Positions 1 to 5,688 of a DNA stretch of 5,898 nucleotides are shown piece by piece (position 1 is the first letter of the stretch; every line of letters starts with the position of its first letter). Under the pieces are notes generated by a model. It ran no database searches and was not told where the DNA came from. It saw nothing but the letters and a program-made list of their open reading frames with translations. This DNA is from an uncultured Clostridium sp. Its GTDB lineage: Bacteria; Bacillota; Clostridia; UBA1212; UBA1255. The position numbers were made by a program, and so were the translations under genes. The DNA lies in assembly GCA_900555605.1 (NCBI GenBank), contig USLW01000144.1, positions 1 to 5,898 of the forward strand. The letters run 5' to 3'.

Positions 1-60
1 GCTGCTCCCGGATTCCGCGGCAGCCTCCGCTTCCGGCCTTCCGTTTGTATGCAGAACGAA

Positions 61-70
61 AAAGGAGGGG
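61..70 (+). promoter_or_regulatory. Strong ribosome binding site that sets a TTG start
   Basis: AAAGGAGGGG closely matches the anti-Shine-Dalgarno sequence and ends 10 bases before the TTG at 81. A longer reading from the TTG at 45 would put this site inside the coding region and add 12 basic residues (YAERKRRGRPI...) with no counterpart in the family. The site therefore argues for starting at 81. Confidence 0.75.
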
Positions 71-80
71 AAGGCCTATT

Positions 81-1085
81 TTGCACAGCTCAGACACTGC
101 ATTGCGCCAACCGTTTTTCCACCATATCTATGTTGAAGAGGGCGCGTATTCCTATCCTTTTACACAAACGCTGCTTGCGCGGTTTACAAAAGCCGCGGGA
201 GTGCCTATTTTACATTATAAAGACGTATTCTGCCGGGGACATCAGGATATTTTACGCGAAAAACAGAGTCCTGCGCTGATTCTGGCCGTAAAATCAGCCC
301 CCTTTCTGTATCCGGGCGCGCCGGTCTGCCAGGATTTTGGAAATGCAGGCTTTTATTACACCTCCTGTGTGATGAATTGTATATATGACTGCGCTTACTG
401 TTATCTGCAGGGCATGTATCCTTCGGGTCATATTGTGATCTTTGTAAATCTTGAGGACTATCTGCGGGAGGCAGAGGCTTTTTCTGCCCGCAATCCGCTG
501 TATCTGTGCGTTTCCTATGACACGGATCTGCTGGCAATGGAACCGCTTCTCGGATTTGTGCGGGAATGGAGCGCCCTGGCGGCCCGCTGCCCCGGCCTGA
601 CGCTGGAGATTCGGACAAAAGCAGCGCCGGTGCCGTTTCCGGACACGCTGCCGGTACTCGGCAATGTGATTTATGCCTGGACGCTGTCTCCGCAGAAGAT
701 CATTGATGCATATGAAAAGCGGACGCCGTCGCTGGACAGGCGTCTTGCCAGCGCAGCATGCGCCGCGGCACAGGGAAGACGCATCCGCTTTTGCTTTGAT
801 CCCGTGCTGCGTGTGGAAAATTGGCAGACGCTGTACGAAGATCTTGTGCGGCAGGCTTTTGCGGCAATGCCCCCCGGAAGCGTAACGGATGCCGGAATCG
901 GCGTGTTCCGTGTGTCGCAGGCATATATCAATCAAATGCGCAGAACGCGGCCCGGCTGCCCGCTGGTTCAGTTTCCGTTTGCACTGCAGGACGGCATCTG
1001 CTGCTATCCGGACAGCGGAGAGATGTGCGACTTCATGCGCCGGCAGCTGCGGCGCTATTTGCCGGATCGGCAGATCTTCGGCTGA
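81..1085 (+). CDS. splB: Spore photoproduct lyase-family radical SAM protein
   Basis: The product is 334 aa from the TTG at 81, close to the usual ~340 aa of SplB. Known members use a [4Fe-4S] cluster and S-adenosylmethionine to split the thymine dimer (spore photoproduct) in DNA of germinating spores. Visible here is the radical SAM cysteine motif CIYDCAYC (Cys100, Cys104, Cys107) followed by YLQG. The two tyrosines flanking the last cysteine (Tyr106, Tyr108), which act in radical transfer in characterised SplB, are present. A cysteine in LCVSYDTDLL (Cys143) sits where the hydrogen-donor cysteine (Cys141 of Bacillus subtilis) is expected. EKRTPSLDRR (212-221) matches the family's later conserved block. 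The N-terminus (FFHHIYVEEGAYSYP) fits the start of SplB. The DNA upstream shows no clear promoter, so the gene may be read from outside the window. A non-sporulation SPL-like paralogue is the main alternative, but the retained catalytic residues favour a true lyase. Confidence 0.85.
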   Translation: MHSSDTALRQPFFHHIYVEEGAYSYPFTQTLLARFTKAAGVPILHYKDVFCRGHQDILREKQSPALILAVKSAPFLYPGAPVCQDFGNAGFYYTSCVMNCIYDCAYCYLQGMYPSGHIVIFVNLEDYLREAEAFSARNPLYLCVSYDTDLLAMEPLLGFVREWSALAARCPGLTLEIRTKAAPVPFPDTLPVLGNVIYAWTLSPQKIIDAYEKRTPSLDRRLASAACAAAQGRRIRFCFDPVLRVENWQTLYEDLVRQAFAAMPPGSVTDAGIGVFRVSQAYINQMRRTRPGCPLVQFPFALQDGICCYPDSGEMCDFMRRQLRRYLPDRQIFG

Positions 1086-1135
1086 TCCTTACAGCAGCTG
1101 CGGAAATATCCCGCGGCAATATCATCACGTTATCC

Positions 1136-1154
1136 TTCCGGACCCGTTCCGGAA
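1136..1154 (+). repeat. Small TTCCGG/CCGGAA inverted repeat before maf
   Basis: TTCCGG (1136-1141) and CCGGAA (1149-1154) can form a 6-bp stem with a 7-base loop, 10 bases before the maf ribosome binding site. TTCCGGA also occurs twice as a direct repeat (1136-1142 and 1147-1153). No T-run follows, so it is not a terminator. It may be chance in this 89-base gap, which otherwise shows no convincing promoter, suggesting that maf is transcribed with the gene before it. Confidence 0.3.
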
Positions 1155-1174
1155 AATACAAATCGGAGGTTTTT

Positions 1175-1828
1175 ATGTATTTCGATCATTCTGTTTATTG
1201 GATTCTGGCTTCTGCCTCTCCGCGCCGCAGAGAATTGATGGCGCTGCTCACAGAGCATTTTACCTGTCTGCCTCCCGAACGGGAAGAACACATATTGCAT
1301 ACCGCTCCCTATGAGGCGGCAGCCGCGCTTTCTGCGGCAAAGGCAGAAGAACTCGGAGAAACGTATGAAGCGCGGCTTGCCGCGCTCCCGCCGCGCCGGC
1401 CGGAGGCTGCGCTGGTGATTATCGGCGCGGATACCGTGGTATCCTGTGAAGGCCAGATTTTCGGAAAGCCGCGGGATGCCGCGTATGCGGCGGAAATGCT
1501 CCGGATGCTGCGGGGACGCACCCATGAGGTTTATACCGGCGTTACCCTGCTGCTGGCAGAACCCGGCTGCCGTACAGCGGATGCTTATCAAAAAACATTT
1601 TCAGAGGTTACCCGGGTTACGGTGGCAGCGGACCTGACGGATGCGGACATTGCTGCCTATATTGCCTCCGGAGAGCCCATGGATAAGGCCGGCGCCTACG
1701 GCGTGCAGGGAGCCTTTGCCAAATACGTCTGCGGGATTGAGGGCGATTACTATAATGTTGTGGGTTTTCCGGTCTGCAGAGTCAGACGGGAGCTGCAGCA
1801 GATGCGGAAAACGGTTTTTTCCCGCTGA
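1175..1828 (+). CDS. maf: Maf-family nucleoside triphosphate pyrophosphatase
   Basis: The product is 217 aa, slightly above the usual ~190-200. Maf proteins are cytoplasmic enzymes that hydrolyse non-canonical and some canonical nucleotides (dTTP/UTP for the YhdE type) to the monophosphate and pyrophosphate; they have been linked to septum control. The family signatures appear in order: SASPRRRE (13-20) with the substrate-binding arginines, IGADTVV (83-89) with the putative catalytic Asp86, FGKPRD (96-101), GRTHEVYTGV (114-123), GEPMDKAGAYGVQG (166-179) and GDYYNVVGFP (190-199). The glutamine in GAYGVQG together with the paired arginines resembles the YhdE (dTTP/UTP) subgroup more than the YceF (m7GTP) subgroup; that subgroup call is from memory of the families. 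The ATG at 1175 is chosen because GGAGG (1165-1169) lies 5 bases upstream and SASPRR falls at the expected distance from the start. An upstream in-frame extension exists only because the frame happens to be open through the end of the preceding gene. A short insert (ETYEARLAALPPRRPEA) before IGADTVV accounts for the extra length. Confidence 0.93.
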   Translation: MYFDHSVYWILASASPRRRELMALLTEHFTCLPPEREEHILHTAPYEAAAALSAAKAEELGETYEARLAALPPRRPEAALVIIGADTVVSCEGQIFGKPRDAAYAAEMLRMLRGRTHEVYTGVTLLLAEPGCRTADAYQKTFSEVTRVTVAADLTDADIAAYIASGEPMDKAGAYGVQGAFAKYVCGIEGDYYNVVGFPVCRVRRELQQMRKTVFSR

Positions 1829-1850
1829 CAGCGATCCTTGAAAAAATTTC

Positions 1851-1879
1851 TTGACTTTATCGTGGTAAAGCGCTAACAT
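1851..1879 (+). promoter_or_regulatory. Sigma-A-type promoter for the amino acid transport operon
   Basis: TTGACT (1851-1856) matches the -35 consensus at 5 of 6 bases. TAACAT (1874-1879) matches the -10 consensus at 4 of 6. The spacer is exactly 17 bases. An A/T-rich stretch (gaaaaaattt) lies just upstream, as for an UP-like element. Transcription would start near 1885-1888, about 60 bases before the binding-protein gene. The site lies 22 bases after the maf stop, with no recognisable terminator in between, so some read-through from maf is possible. I see no Pho box or other recognised operator here. Confidence 0.7.
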
Positions 1880-1888
1880 AGTAAAACG

Positions 1889-1917
1889 CATGGAGCCTGC
1901 CGGCGGCCGGCTCCATG
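1889..1917 (+). promoter_or_regulatory. Hairpin at the 5' end of the transport-operon leader
   Basis: CATGGAGCC (1889-1897) is perfectly complementary to GGCTCCATG (1909-1917). Inside it, after one mismatch, three more G-C pairs (1899-1901 with 1905-1907) close a three-base loop. The stem starts within a few bases of the transcription start predicted from the promoter. No T-run follows, so it is not an intrinsic terminator on this strand. Plausible roles are protection of the mRNA 5' end or a palindromic operator site for a regulator; neither is shown by the sequence. Confidence 0.55.
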
Positions 1918-1944
1918 GGGTACATATCGCATTGAAGGAGAGAA

Positions 1945-2754
1945 ATGAAGATGAAGAAGGTATTGGCATTTATTTTTGCGGCATTGATGTGCGTGTCTTT
2001 GTTTGCCGGCTGCGCGGAGCAGAAAGAGGACTGGGCATATATTGAAGACAAGGGTGAACTGATCATCGGCATTACGCTGTTTGCGCCGATGAACTATAAA
2101 GACGCCGAGGGCGAACTGACAGGCTTTGAAACCGAGTTTGCAAAGGCTGTTTGCGAAGAGCTGGGATTGAAGGCAAAATTCCAGGTGATCGAATGGAGTG
2201 CTAAGGAAACGGAATTGAATTCGAAAAATATTGACTGCATTTGGAACGGCATGACCATTGACGATGACAGAAGGGCAAACATGGCTATCAGCGTGCCGTA
2301 TATGAAGAATCAGCAGGTGATGGTGGTCCGGCAGGAGAATGCGGACAAATATACGGATGCGGCAAGCCTCAAGGATGCAGTGGTAGTAGCGGAGAAAAAG
2401 TCTGCGGGAGAAACGGTTGCCCAGAAAAATGAAACCTTTGCGCAGGCAAAATATACGGCAGTGGATTCGCAGGCAAAGGTTCTGCTTGAGGTGAAAGCCG
2501 GGACCGCGGATGTGGGACTGATCGATTATGTCATGTCCATCGGGTCTCTCGGAGAGGGGACGGATTACGCGGACCTGACGGTGACGGACCAGACCTTCAA
2601 TCCGGAGGAATACGGCATTGCCTTCCGCAAGGGCAGCACGGAGACACTGGAAAAGGTCAACGCTGCCATCCAGAAGCTGGCAGACAACGGAACGCTGCAG
2701 AATATTGCGAAAAAATATAAGCTCGACGAGCTTCTTTTAGTGAAAGCAAAGTAA
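1945..2754 (+). CDS. Amino acid ABC transporter substrate-binding lipoprotein
   Basis: The product is 269 aa, the normal size for a family 3 solute-binding protein. It would capture a polar amino acid outside the membrane and deliver it to the permease encoded downstream. The N-terminus is a lipoprotein signal: MKMKK, a hydrophobic stretch (6-20) and the lipobox FAGC with Cys23 as the likely lipidation site. The mature part shows the family pattern GELIIGITLFAPMNYKDAEGELTGFETEFAKAV, here in pieces: LIIGITLFAPMNYKD (about 38-52), GFETEFAKAV (59-68), IDCIWNGMTIDDDRR (about 94-108), where an Arg usually grips the substrate carboxylate, and VPYMKNQQVMVV (about 116-127). The second lobe has ADVGLIDY (about 188-195). 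AAGGAG (1935-1940) is 4 bases from the ATG at 1945 and 10 from a second in-frame ATG at 1951; either could be used and the signal peptide is intact both ways. The exact substrate (cystine, glutamine, arginine or other) cannot be read from the sequence. Neighbouring permease and ATPase genes confirm the transporter role. Confidence 0.93.
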   Translation: MKMKKVLAFIFAALMCVSLFAGCAEQKEDWAYIEDKGELIIGITLFAPMNYKDAEGELTGFETEFAKAVCEELGLKAKFQVIEWSAKETELNSKNIDCIWNGMTIDDDRRANMAISVPYMKNQQVMVVRQENADKYTDAASLKDAVVVAEKKSAGETVAQKNETFAQAKYTAVDSQAKVLLEVKAGTADVGLIDYVMSIGSLGEGTDYADLTVTDQTFNPEEYGIAFRKGSTETLEKVNAAIQKLADNGTLQNIAKKYKLDELLLVKAK

Positions 2755-2763
2755 CGATACCGC

Positions 2764-2789
2764 AAGCCTTCCGCGGCAGGGGGGGGCTT
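2764..2789 (+). repeat. Intergenic hairpin 1, containing a G8 tract
   Basis: AAGCCTTCC (2764-2772) can pair with GGGGGGCTT (2781-2789) over 9 bp, two of them G-U, around an 8-base loop. It begins 9 bases after the binding-protein stop. The 3' arm lies in a run of eight G (2779-2786). No T-run follows. It may limit 3' decay of the binding-protein message or simply be G-rich spacer sequence. Confidence 0.4.
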
Positions 2790-2799
2790 ATGCATTTTG

Positions 2800-2835
2800 C
2801 CTGCATTCCGGCTGCTTCAGACAACGGAATGCAGG
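2800..2835 (+). repeat. Intergenic hairpin 2, perfect 11-bp stem
   Basis: CCTGCATTCCG (2800-2810) and CGGAATGCAGG (2825-2835) form a perfect 11-bp stem, extendable by two G-U pairs, with a 14-base loop that itself holds a CTG/CAG mini-stem. No T-run follows, so it is not a standard terminator. A stable hairpin between the binding-protein gene and the permease gene fits the known pattern in which the binding protein is made in excess through segmental mRNA stability or partial termination. Confidence 0.6.
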
Positions 2836-2876
2836 TGTACATAACGAAAATCTGAAATAAAAGGCGGTTTATTCAC

Positions 2877-3548
2877 ATGTCATTTTCGACGGTGACAAGG
2901 CTTTTGGCAGAGGGCTTTGTCCAGAATTGCATTATTTTTTTCCTGACATTGCTTCTGGCGCTGCCCTTGGGGCTGATCCTGACGTTCGGATCCATGTCAA
3001 AATTCAAGCCACTCAAATATCTTGTGAAAACATTTGTCTGGATCATCAGGGGGACCCCGCTGATGCTGCAGCTTTTTGTTGTCATGTATGTGCCGGGACT
3101 TCTCTTCGGCATCCGTATGCCGGATCAGCTGCTGGGTATTTCCGTAGACCCCCGGATGATTTCTGCGCTGATCGCGTTTGTGATCAATTATGCCGCATAT
3201 TTTTCGGAAATTTTCCGCGGCGGAATCGAAAGTATCCCCAAGGGACAGTATGAAGCGGGGCATGTTTTGGGGATGACGAAAAGCCAGATTTTTTTCCGCG
3301 TGGTTCTGCTCCAGGTAGTAAAGCGCATTGTCCCGCCTATGGGAAATGAGATTATTACCCTGGTAAAGGATACCTCCCTGGCGCGTGTAATCGCAGTGAA
3401 CGAGATTCTGTGGATCGCCGAGGATTTTACAAAAGAGGGCATGATCTGGCCGCTGTTCTACACGGGGGTCTTTTTCCTGGCCTTCTGCGGCCTTCTGACG
3501 CTGCTGTTCGGATATCTGGAAAAGCGCCTGAACTACTTTAAATGCTGA
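2877..3548 (+). CDS. Polar amino acid ABC transporter permease, HisM/GlnP family
   Basis: The product is 223 aa, typical for this family. It is an inner-membrane subunit that forms the substrate channel, probably as a homodimer because no second permease gene is present. Hydrophobic segments are seen at about 15-38, 61-78, 95-112 and 190-213, with a less clear one near 168-182. The family signatures are IIRGTPLMLQLF (56-67) and the EAA loop, which contacts the ATPase: EIFRGGIESIPKGQYEAGHVLG in pieces, IFRGGIESIPKGQYEAG (112-128) then LGMTKSQIFFRVVLLQ (131-146), followed by PPMGNEIITLVKDTSL (153-168). AAGGCGG (2861-2867) is 9 bases before the ATG and serves as a moderate ribosome binding site. 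The gene lies 122 bases after the binding-protein gene, across two hairpins, and 36 bases before the ATPase gene, the standard order of these operons. Substrate specificity cannot be read from it. Confidence 0.95.
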   Translation: MSFSTVTRLLAEGFVQNCIIFFLTLLLALPLGLILTFGSMSKFKPLKYLVKTFVWIIRGTPLMLQLFVVMYVPGLLFGIRMPDQLLGISVDPRMISALIAFVINYAAYFSEIFRGGIESIPKGQYEAGHVLGMTKSQIFFRVVLLQVVKRIVPPMGNEIITLVKDTSLARVIAVNEILWIAEDFTKEGMIWPLFYTGVFFLAFCGLLTLLFGYLEKRLNYFKC

Positions 3549-3584
3549 GCTCTTGCCGGAAAACGGCGGAATGGATGTTGTGAT

Positions 3585-4364
3585 ATGGCAATATTAGAGG
3601 TACATGATATTTGGAAAAACTTCGGGAGCACAAAGGTGCTGAGGGGAATCGATTTTTCCCTTGATCAAGGAGAGGTTCTGGCCATCCTCGGATCCTCAGG
3701 CAGCGGCAAAACCACGCTGCTGCGCTGTCTGAATTTTCTGGAAAAGCCGGACCGGGGCCGCGTCTGCCTGAATGGAGAGGTTCTATTTGATGCAAAGGAT
3801 CCGAACTCCCAGCTGGAAAAGGATGTGCGGACAAAACGCCTCCATTTCGGATTAGTATTTCAATCCTTTCATTTATTTCCCCAGTATACGGTGCTGAAAA
3901 ACGTAACGCTGGCAGTCGCGCTTTTGGCAAAAGGCAGGCCGGATTACCGGGCAAAGAAAAAACAGCTCGAAGAAGCCATCGACGCGGAAGCCAGGGCGCT
4001 GCTGAGCCGAGTCGGCCTGTCTGAAAAAATGGATTTCTATCCGCATCAGCTGTCGGGCGGCCAGCAGCAGAGATTGTGCATCGCGCGCGCCCTTGCCGTT
4101 GAACCGGACGTGCTGCTCATGGATGAGCCGACGAGTGCGCTCGACCCGATCTCTACCTCGAAGATCGAGGAGCTTGCAACGGAGCTGAAGAAAAACTACA
4201 CCATCGTCATCGTGACGCACAACATGCAGCAGGCACTGCGCATTTCCGACAGCACCGCGTTTTTCCTGCTCGGCGAGCTTATTGAATACGATAACACCGA
4301 AAAGCTGTTCTCCGTGCCTTCGGATAAGCGCACCGAGGACTATATAACAGGGAGGTTCGGCTGA
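3585..4364 (+). CDS. Hybrid ABC transporter ATPase: amino acid-type N-terminal half, PstB-type C-terminal half
   Basis: The product is 259 aa with a complete ATP-binding fold: Walker A GSSGSGKTT (36-44), Q-loop VFQSFHLFPQ (91-100), signature LSGGQQQR (156-163), Walker B VLLMDEP (176-182), D-loop SALD (184-187) and switch His212 (THNM). Residues 1-155 read as a polar amino acid ATPase (VLRGIDFSL, FHLFPQYTVLKNVTLA, LLSRVGLSEK, FYPHQLSGGQ). From about residue 164 the protein reads as PstB: RLCIARALAVEP, SALDPISTSKIEELA, YTIVIVTHNMQQALRISD, FFLLGELIEY and the ending KRTEDYITGRFG, which is diagnostic of PstB. Third-position G+C is 57% in codons 1-155 and 78% in 156-259 (hand count). The frame is intact. 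The Q-loop and helical region that touch the permease are of amino acid type, so the protein could still drive the upstream permease; this is inference. Its ribosome binding site is weak (GGATG at 3573-3577). The last base of its stop is the first base of phoU. A mis-assembly is the main alternative explanation. Confidence 0.85.
   Translation: MAILEVHDIWKNFGSTKVLRGIDFSLDQGEVLAILGSSGSGKTTLLRCLNFLEKPDRGRVCLNGEVLFDAKDPNSQLEKDVRTKRLHFGLVFQSFHLFPQYTVLKNVTLAVALLAKGRPDYRAKKKQLEEAIDAEARALLSRVGLSEKMDFYPHQLSGGQQQRLCIARALAVEPDVLLMDEPTSALDPISTSKIEELATELKKNYTIVIVTHNMQQALRISDSTAFFLLGELIEYDNTEKLFSVPSDKRTEDYITGRFG
4050..4073 (+). other. Probable recombination or assembly seam inside the ATPase gene
   Basis: These bases encode LSGGQQQR, the ABC signature shared by amino acid-type ATPases and PstB. 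Upstream (FYPHQ) fits the amino acid family; downstream (LCIARALAVEP, then DPISTSKIEE) fits PstB. A crossover in such a shared block keeps the frame without leaving a scar, and none is seen. The exact point cannot be fixed and could lie some tens of bases to either side. Confidence 0.65.
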
Positions 4365-5017
4365 TGAGAAGCAAATTCGATGCCCAGCTCAAGGAGCTTG
4401 GCGAAAAGCTCACGCTTATGGGCGCAATGTGCGAGGAGGCGATAGCCAACTCTGCAAAGGCGCTGCTCACGGGCGACTCGGAGCTTGCAAAAAAGCTCGC
4501 GCCGCTTGATTTGGAAATTGACCGGTACGAGCGCGATATTGAAGCGCTGTGCCTGCGGCTTCTGCTCCAGCAGCAGCCGGTAGCAAAGGATCTGCGTTTG
4601 ATTTCCGCGGCGCTGAAGATGATTACGGATATGGAGCGGATCGGAGACCAGGCCGCAGATATTGCGGAAATCGTACTGGTTGCGGATATTACGGCAGAGA
4701 GCAATGCCGTGCATATCGGAGAGATGGGAAGGGCTACCATCCAGATGGTAACAGAAAGCATTGATGCCTTTGTGCGGCGGGATCTGGATCTGGCCCAGTC
4801 TGTCATTGCTTTCGACGACGTGGTGGATGCGCTGTTCAATCGAGTTAAGGCAGAGCTGATTCAGCTGATCAATACGGACATTAAAAACGGCGAATATGCG
4901 ATGGATCTTCTGATGATCGCCAAATATTTCGAACGGATCGGCGATCATGCCACGAATATCGCGGAATGGGTGGAATTTTCCATCACCGGCACCCACAGAA
5001 GGGAAGATGCGGAATGA
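4364..5017 (+). CDS. phoU: Phosphate signalling protein PhoU
   Basis: The product is 217 aa, the standard PhoU length. PhoU is a cytoplasmic helical protein that links the Pst phosphate transporter to the PhoR kinase and keeps the Pho response off when phosphate is plentiful. The two PhoU repeats are clear, each with a metal-binding-type motif: ERIGDQAADIAE (91-102) and ERIGDHATNIAE (190-201). The start RSKFDAQLKELGEKL and the block CLRLLLQQQPVAKDLR (63-78) are typical. GGAGG (4351-4355) lies 8 bases before the ATG. The gene overlaps the ATPase stop by one base and the next gene by four, indicating translational coupling. PhoU normally follows pstB; here only the PstB-like C-terminal half of the preceding gene supplies that context, and no pstS, pstC or pstA is present in the window. 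Codon choice changes within the gene: leucine is CTC or CTT in 8 of 10 cases in codons 1-50 but in 3 of 16 afterwards (hand count). Confidence 0.95.
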   Translation: MRSKFDAQLKELGEKLTLMGAMCEEAIANSAKALLTGDSELAKKLAPLDLEIDRYERDIEALCLRLLLQQQPVAKDLRLISAALKMITDMERIGDQAADIAEIVLVADITAESNAVHIGEMGRATIQMVTESIDAFVRRDLDLAQSVIAFDDVVDALFNRVKAELIQLINTDIKNGEYAMDLLMIAKYFERIGDHATNIAEWVEFSITGTHRREDAE

Positions 5018-5685
5018 TTTACTGTGTGGAGGATGATCTCAGTATCCGGGAATTGGTGGTATATACCCTGCAGCATACAGGGTTTTCGGCAAAGGGCTTT
5101 GAATCGGGGGCACAACTGCATGAGGCGCTGCGCAGCGACGGGCTTCCTGAGCTGATTTTACTGGATATCATGCTTCCGGATGAGGACGGTATTTCCATTC
5201 TGCGGAAGCTGAAGGCACAGCCTGCGTATAAAGACATTCCGGTGATTATGGTAACCGCCAAAAGCATGGAATATGATAAAATCATCGGATTGGACGAGGG
5301 GGCGGACGATTATATTACAAAGCCCTTTGGCATTATGGAGCTGATCGCACGCATGAAGGCGGTTCTTCGCCGCACCGGGCCAAAGGAGGAAGGCTTCGAT
5401 GATACGGTGGGACCCGTGGCAATTGATACAAAGCGGCACAGCGTAACCGTAGAGGGGGAGGCGGTTGCCCTGACGCTGAAGGAATTTGAGCTGCTGCGCA
5501 TACTGATGGAGAACCGCGGTATTGTTCTTTCCAGGGACGTATTGTTAGAAAAAATTTGGGGATATGATTTTGACGGCGAGACGCGGACCGTGGATGTACA
5601 TATCCGCACGCTGCGCCAGAAGCTCGGCTCCTGCGGCAAGTACATCCGCACCGTTCGCGGCGTGGGCTATAAGCTGGAGGTGTAG
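5014..5685 (+). CDS. phoB: PhoB/PhoP-type response regulator (OmpR family)
   Basis: The product is 223 aa. It would be a DNA-binding regulator activated by phosphorylation from the kinase encoded next. The receiver domain (about 1-118) has the acidic pair Asp7-Asp8 in VEDD, phosphate acceptor Asp51 in LILLDIMLPDEDG, Thr81 in VTAKS and Lys103 in ITKPF. The winged-helix domain (about 130-223) shows LTLKEFELLRIL (153-164), IWGYDFDGETRTVDVHIR (181-198) and RGVGYKLEV (215-223). The ATG at 5014 overlaps the phoU stop (ATGA) and gives a receiver start of normal position; AAGGGA (4999-5004) is 9 bases upstream. A longer in-frame reading into phoU adds nothing family-like. Position after phoU suggests phosphate control, but OmpR-family regulators look alike, so the PhoB name rests mostly on context. 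Third-position G+C is 59% over codons 1-186 and 86% over codons 187-223 (hand count), another composition step. Confidence 0.9.
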   Translation: MIYCVEDDLSIRELVVYTLQHTGFSAKGFESGAQLHEALRSDGLPELILLDIMLPDEDGISILRKLKAQPAYKDIPVIMVTAKSMEYDKIIGLDEGADDYITKPFGIMELIARMKAVLRRTGPKEEGFDDTVGPVAIDTKRHSVTVEGEAVALTLKEFELLRILMENRGIVLSRDVLLEKIWGYDFDGETRTVDVHIRTLRQKLGSCGKYIRTVRGVGYKLEV

Positions 5686-5688
5686 CAT

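Noticed and set aside
2..136. Open frame from the window edge, ending at TGA 134-136, as the C-terminus of an upstream gene
   Set aside because: It is open for 44 codons without recognisable motifs and would overlap the SPL gene by 56 bases. The first frame is also open there. I cannot tell which, if either, is a gene end.
49..279. 76-aa frame from the ATG at 49
   Set aside because: It runs inside the SPL gene in another frame, has no ribosome binding site of its own and shows no family features.
821..1174. Long N-terminal extension of Maf
   Set aside because: It is the shadow of the SPL gene's end. The ribosome binding site at 1165-1169 and the SASPRR motif set the start at 1175.
1811..1826. 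T-rich run near the maf stop as an intrinsic terminator
   Set aside because: The T6 run lies inside the coding region, and the surrounding complementarity (GCGG/CCGC with A and T pairs) is weak and does not precede the T-run.
3555..3567. GCCG/CGGC mini-hairpin before the ATPase gene as a terminator
   Set aside because: Only 4 bp with no T-run; too weak to call.
3585..4364. Naming the ATPase simply glnQ or pstB
   Set aside because: Each name fits only half of the protein. A single symbol would hide the hybrid structure.
4279..4839. 186-aa minus-strand frame, and other minus-strand frames of 60-218 aa
   Set aside because: They are antisense to strongly supported genes, low in complexity (serine-rich) or without motifs, and lack ribosome binding sites.
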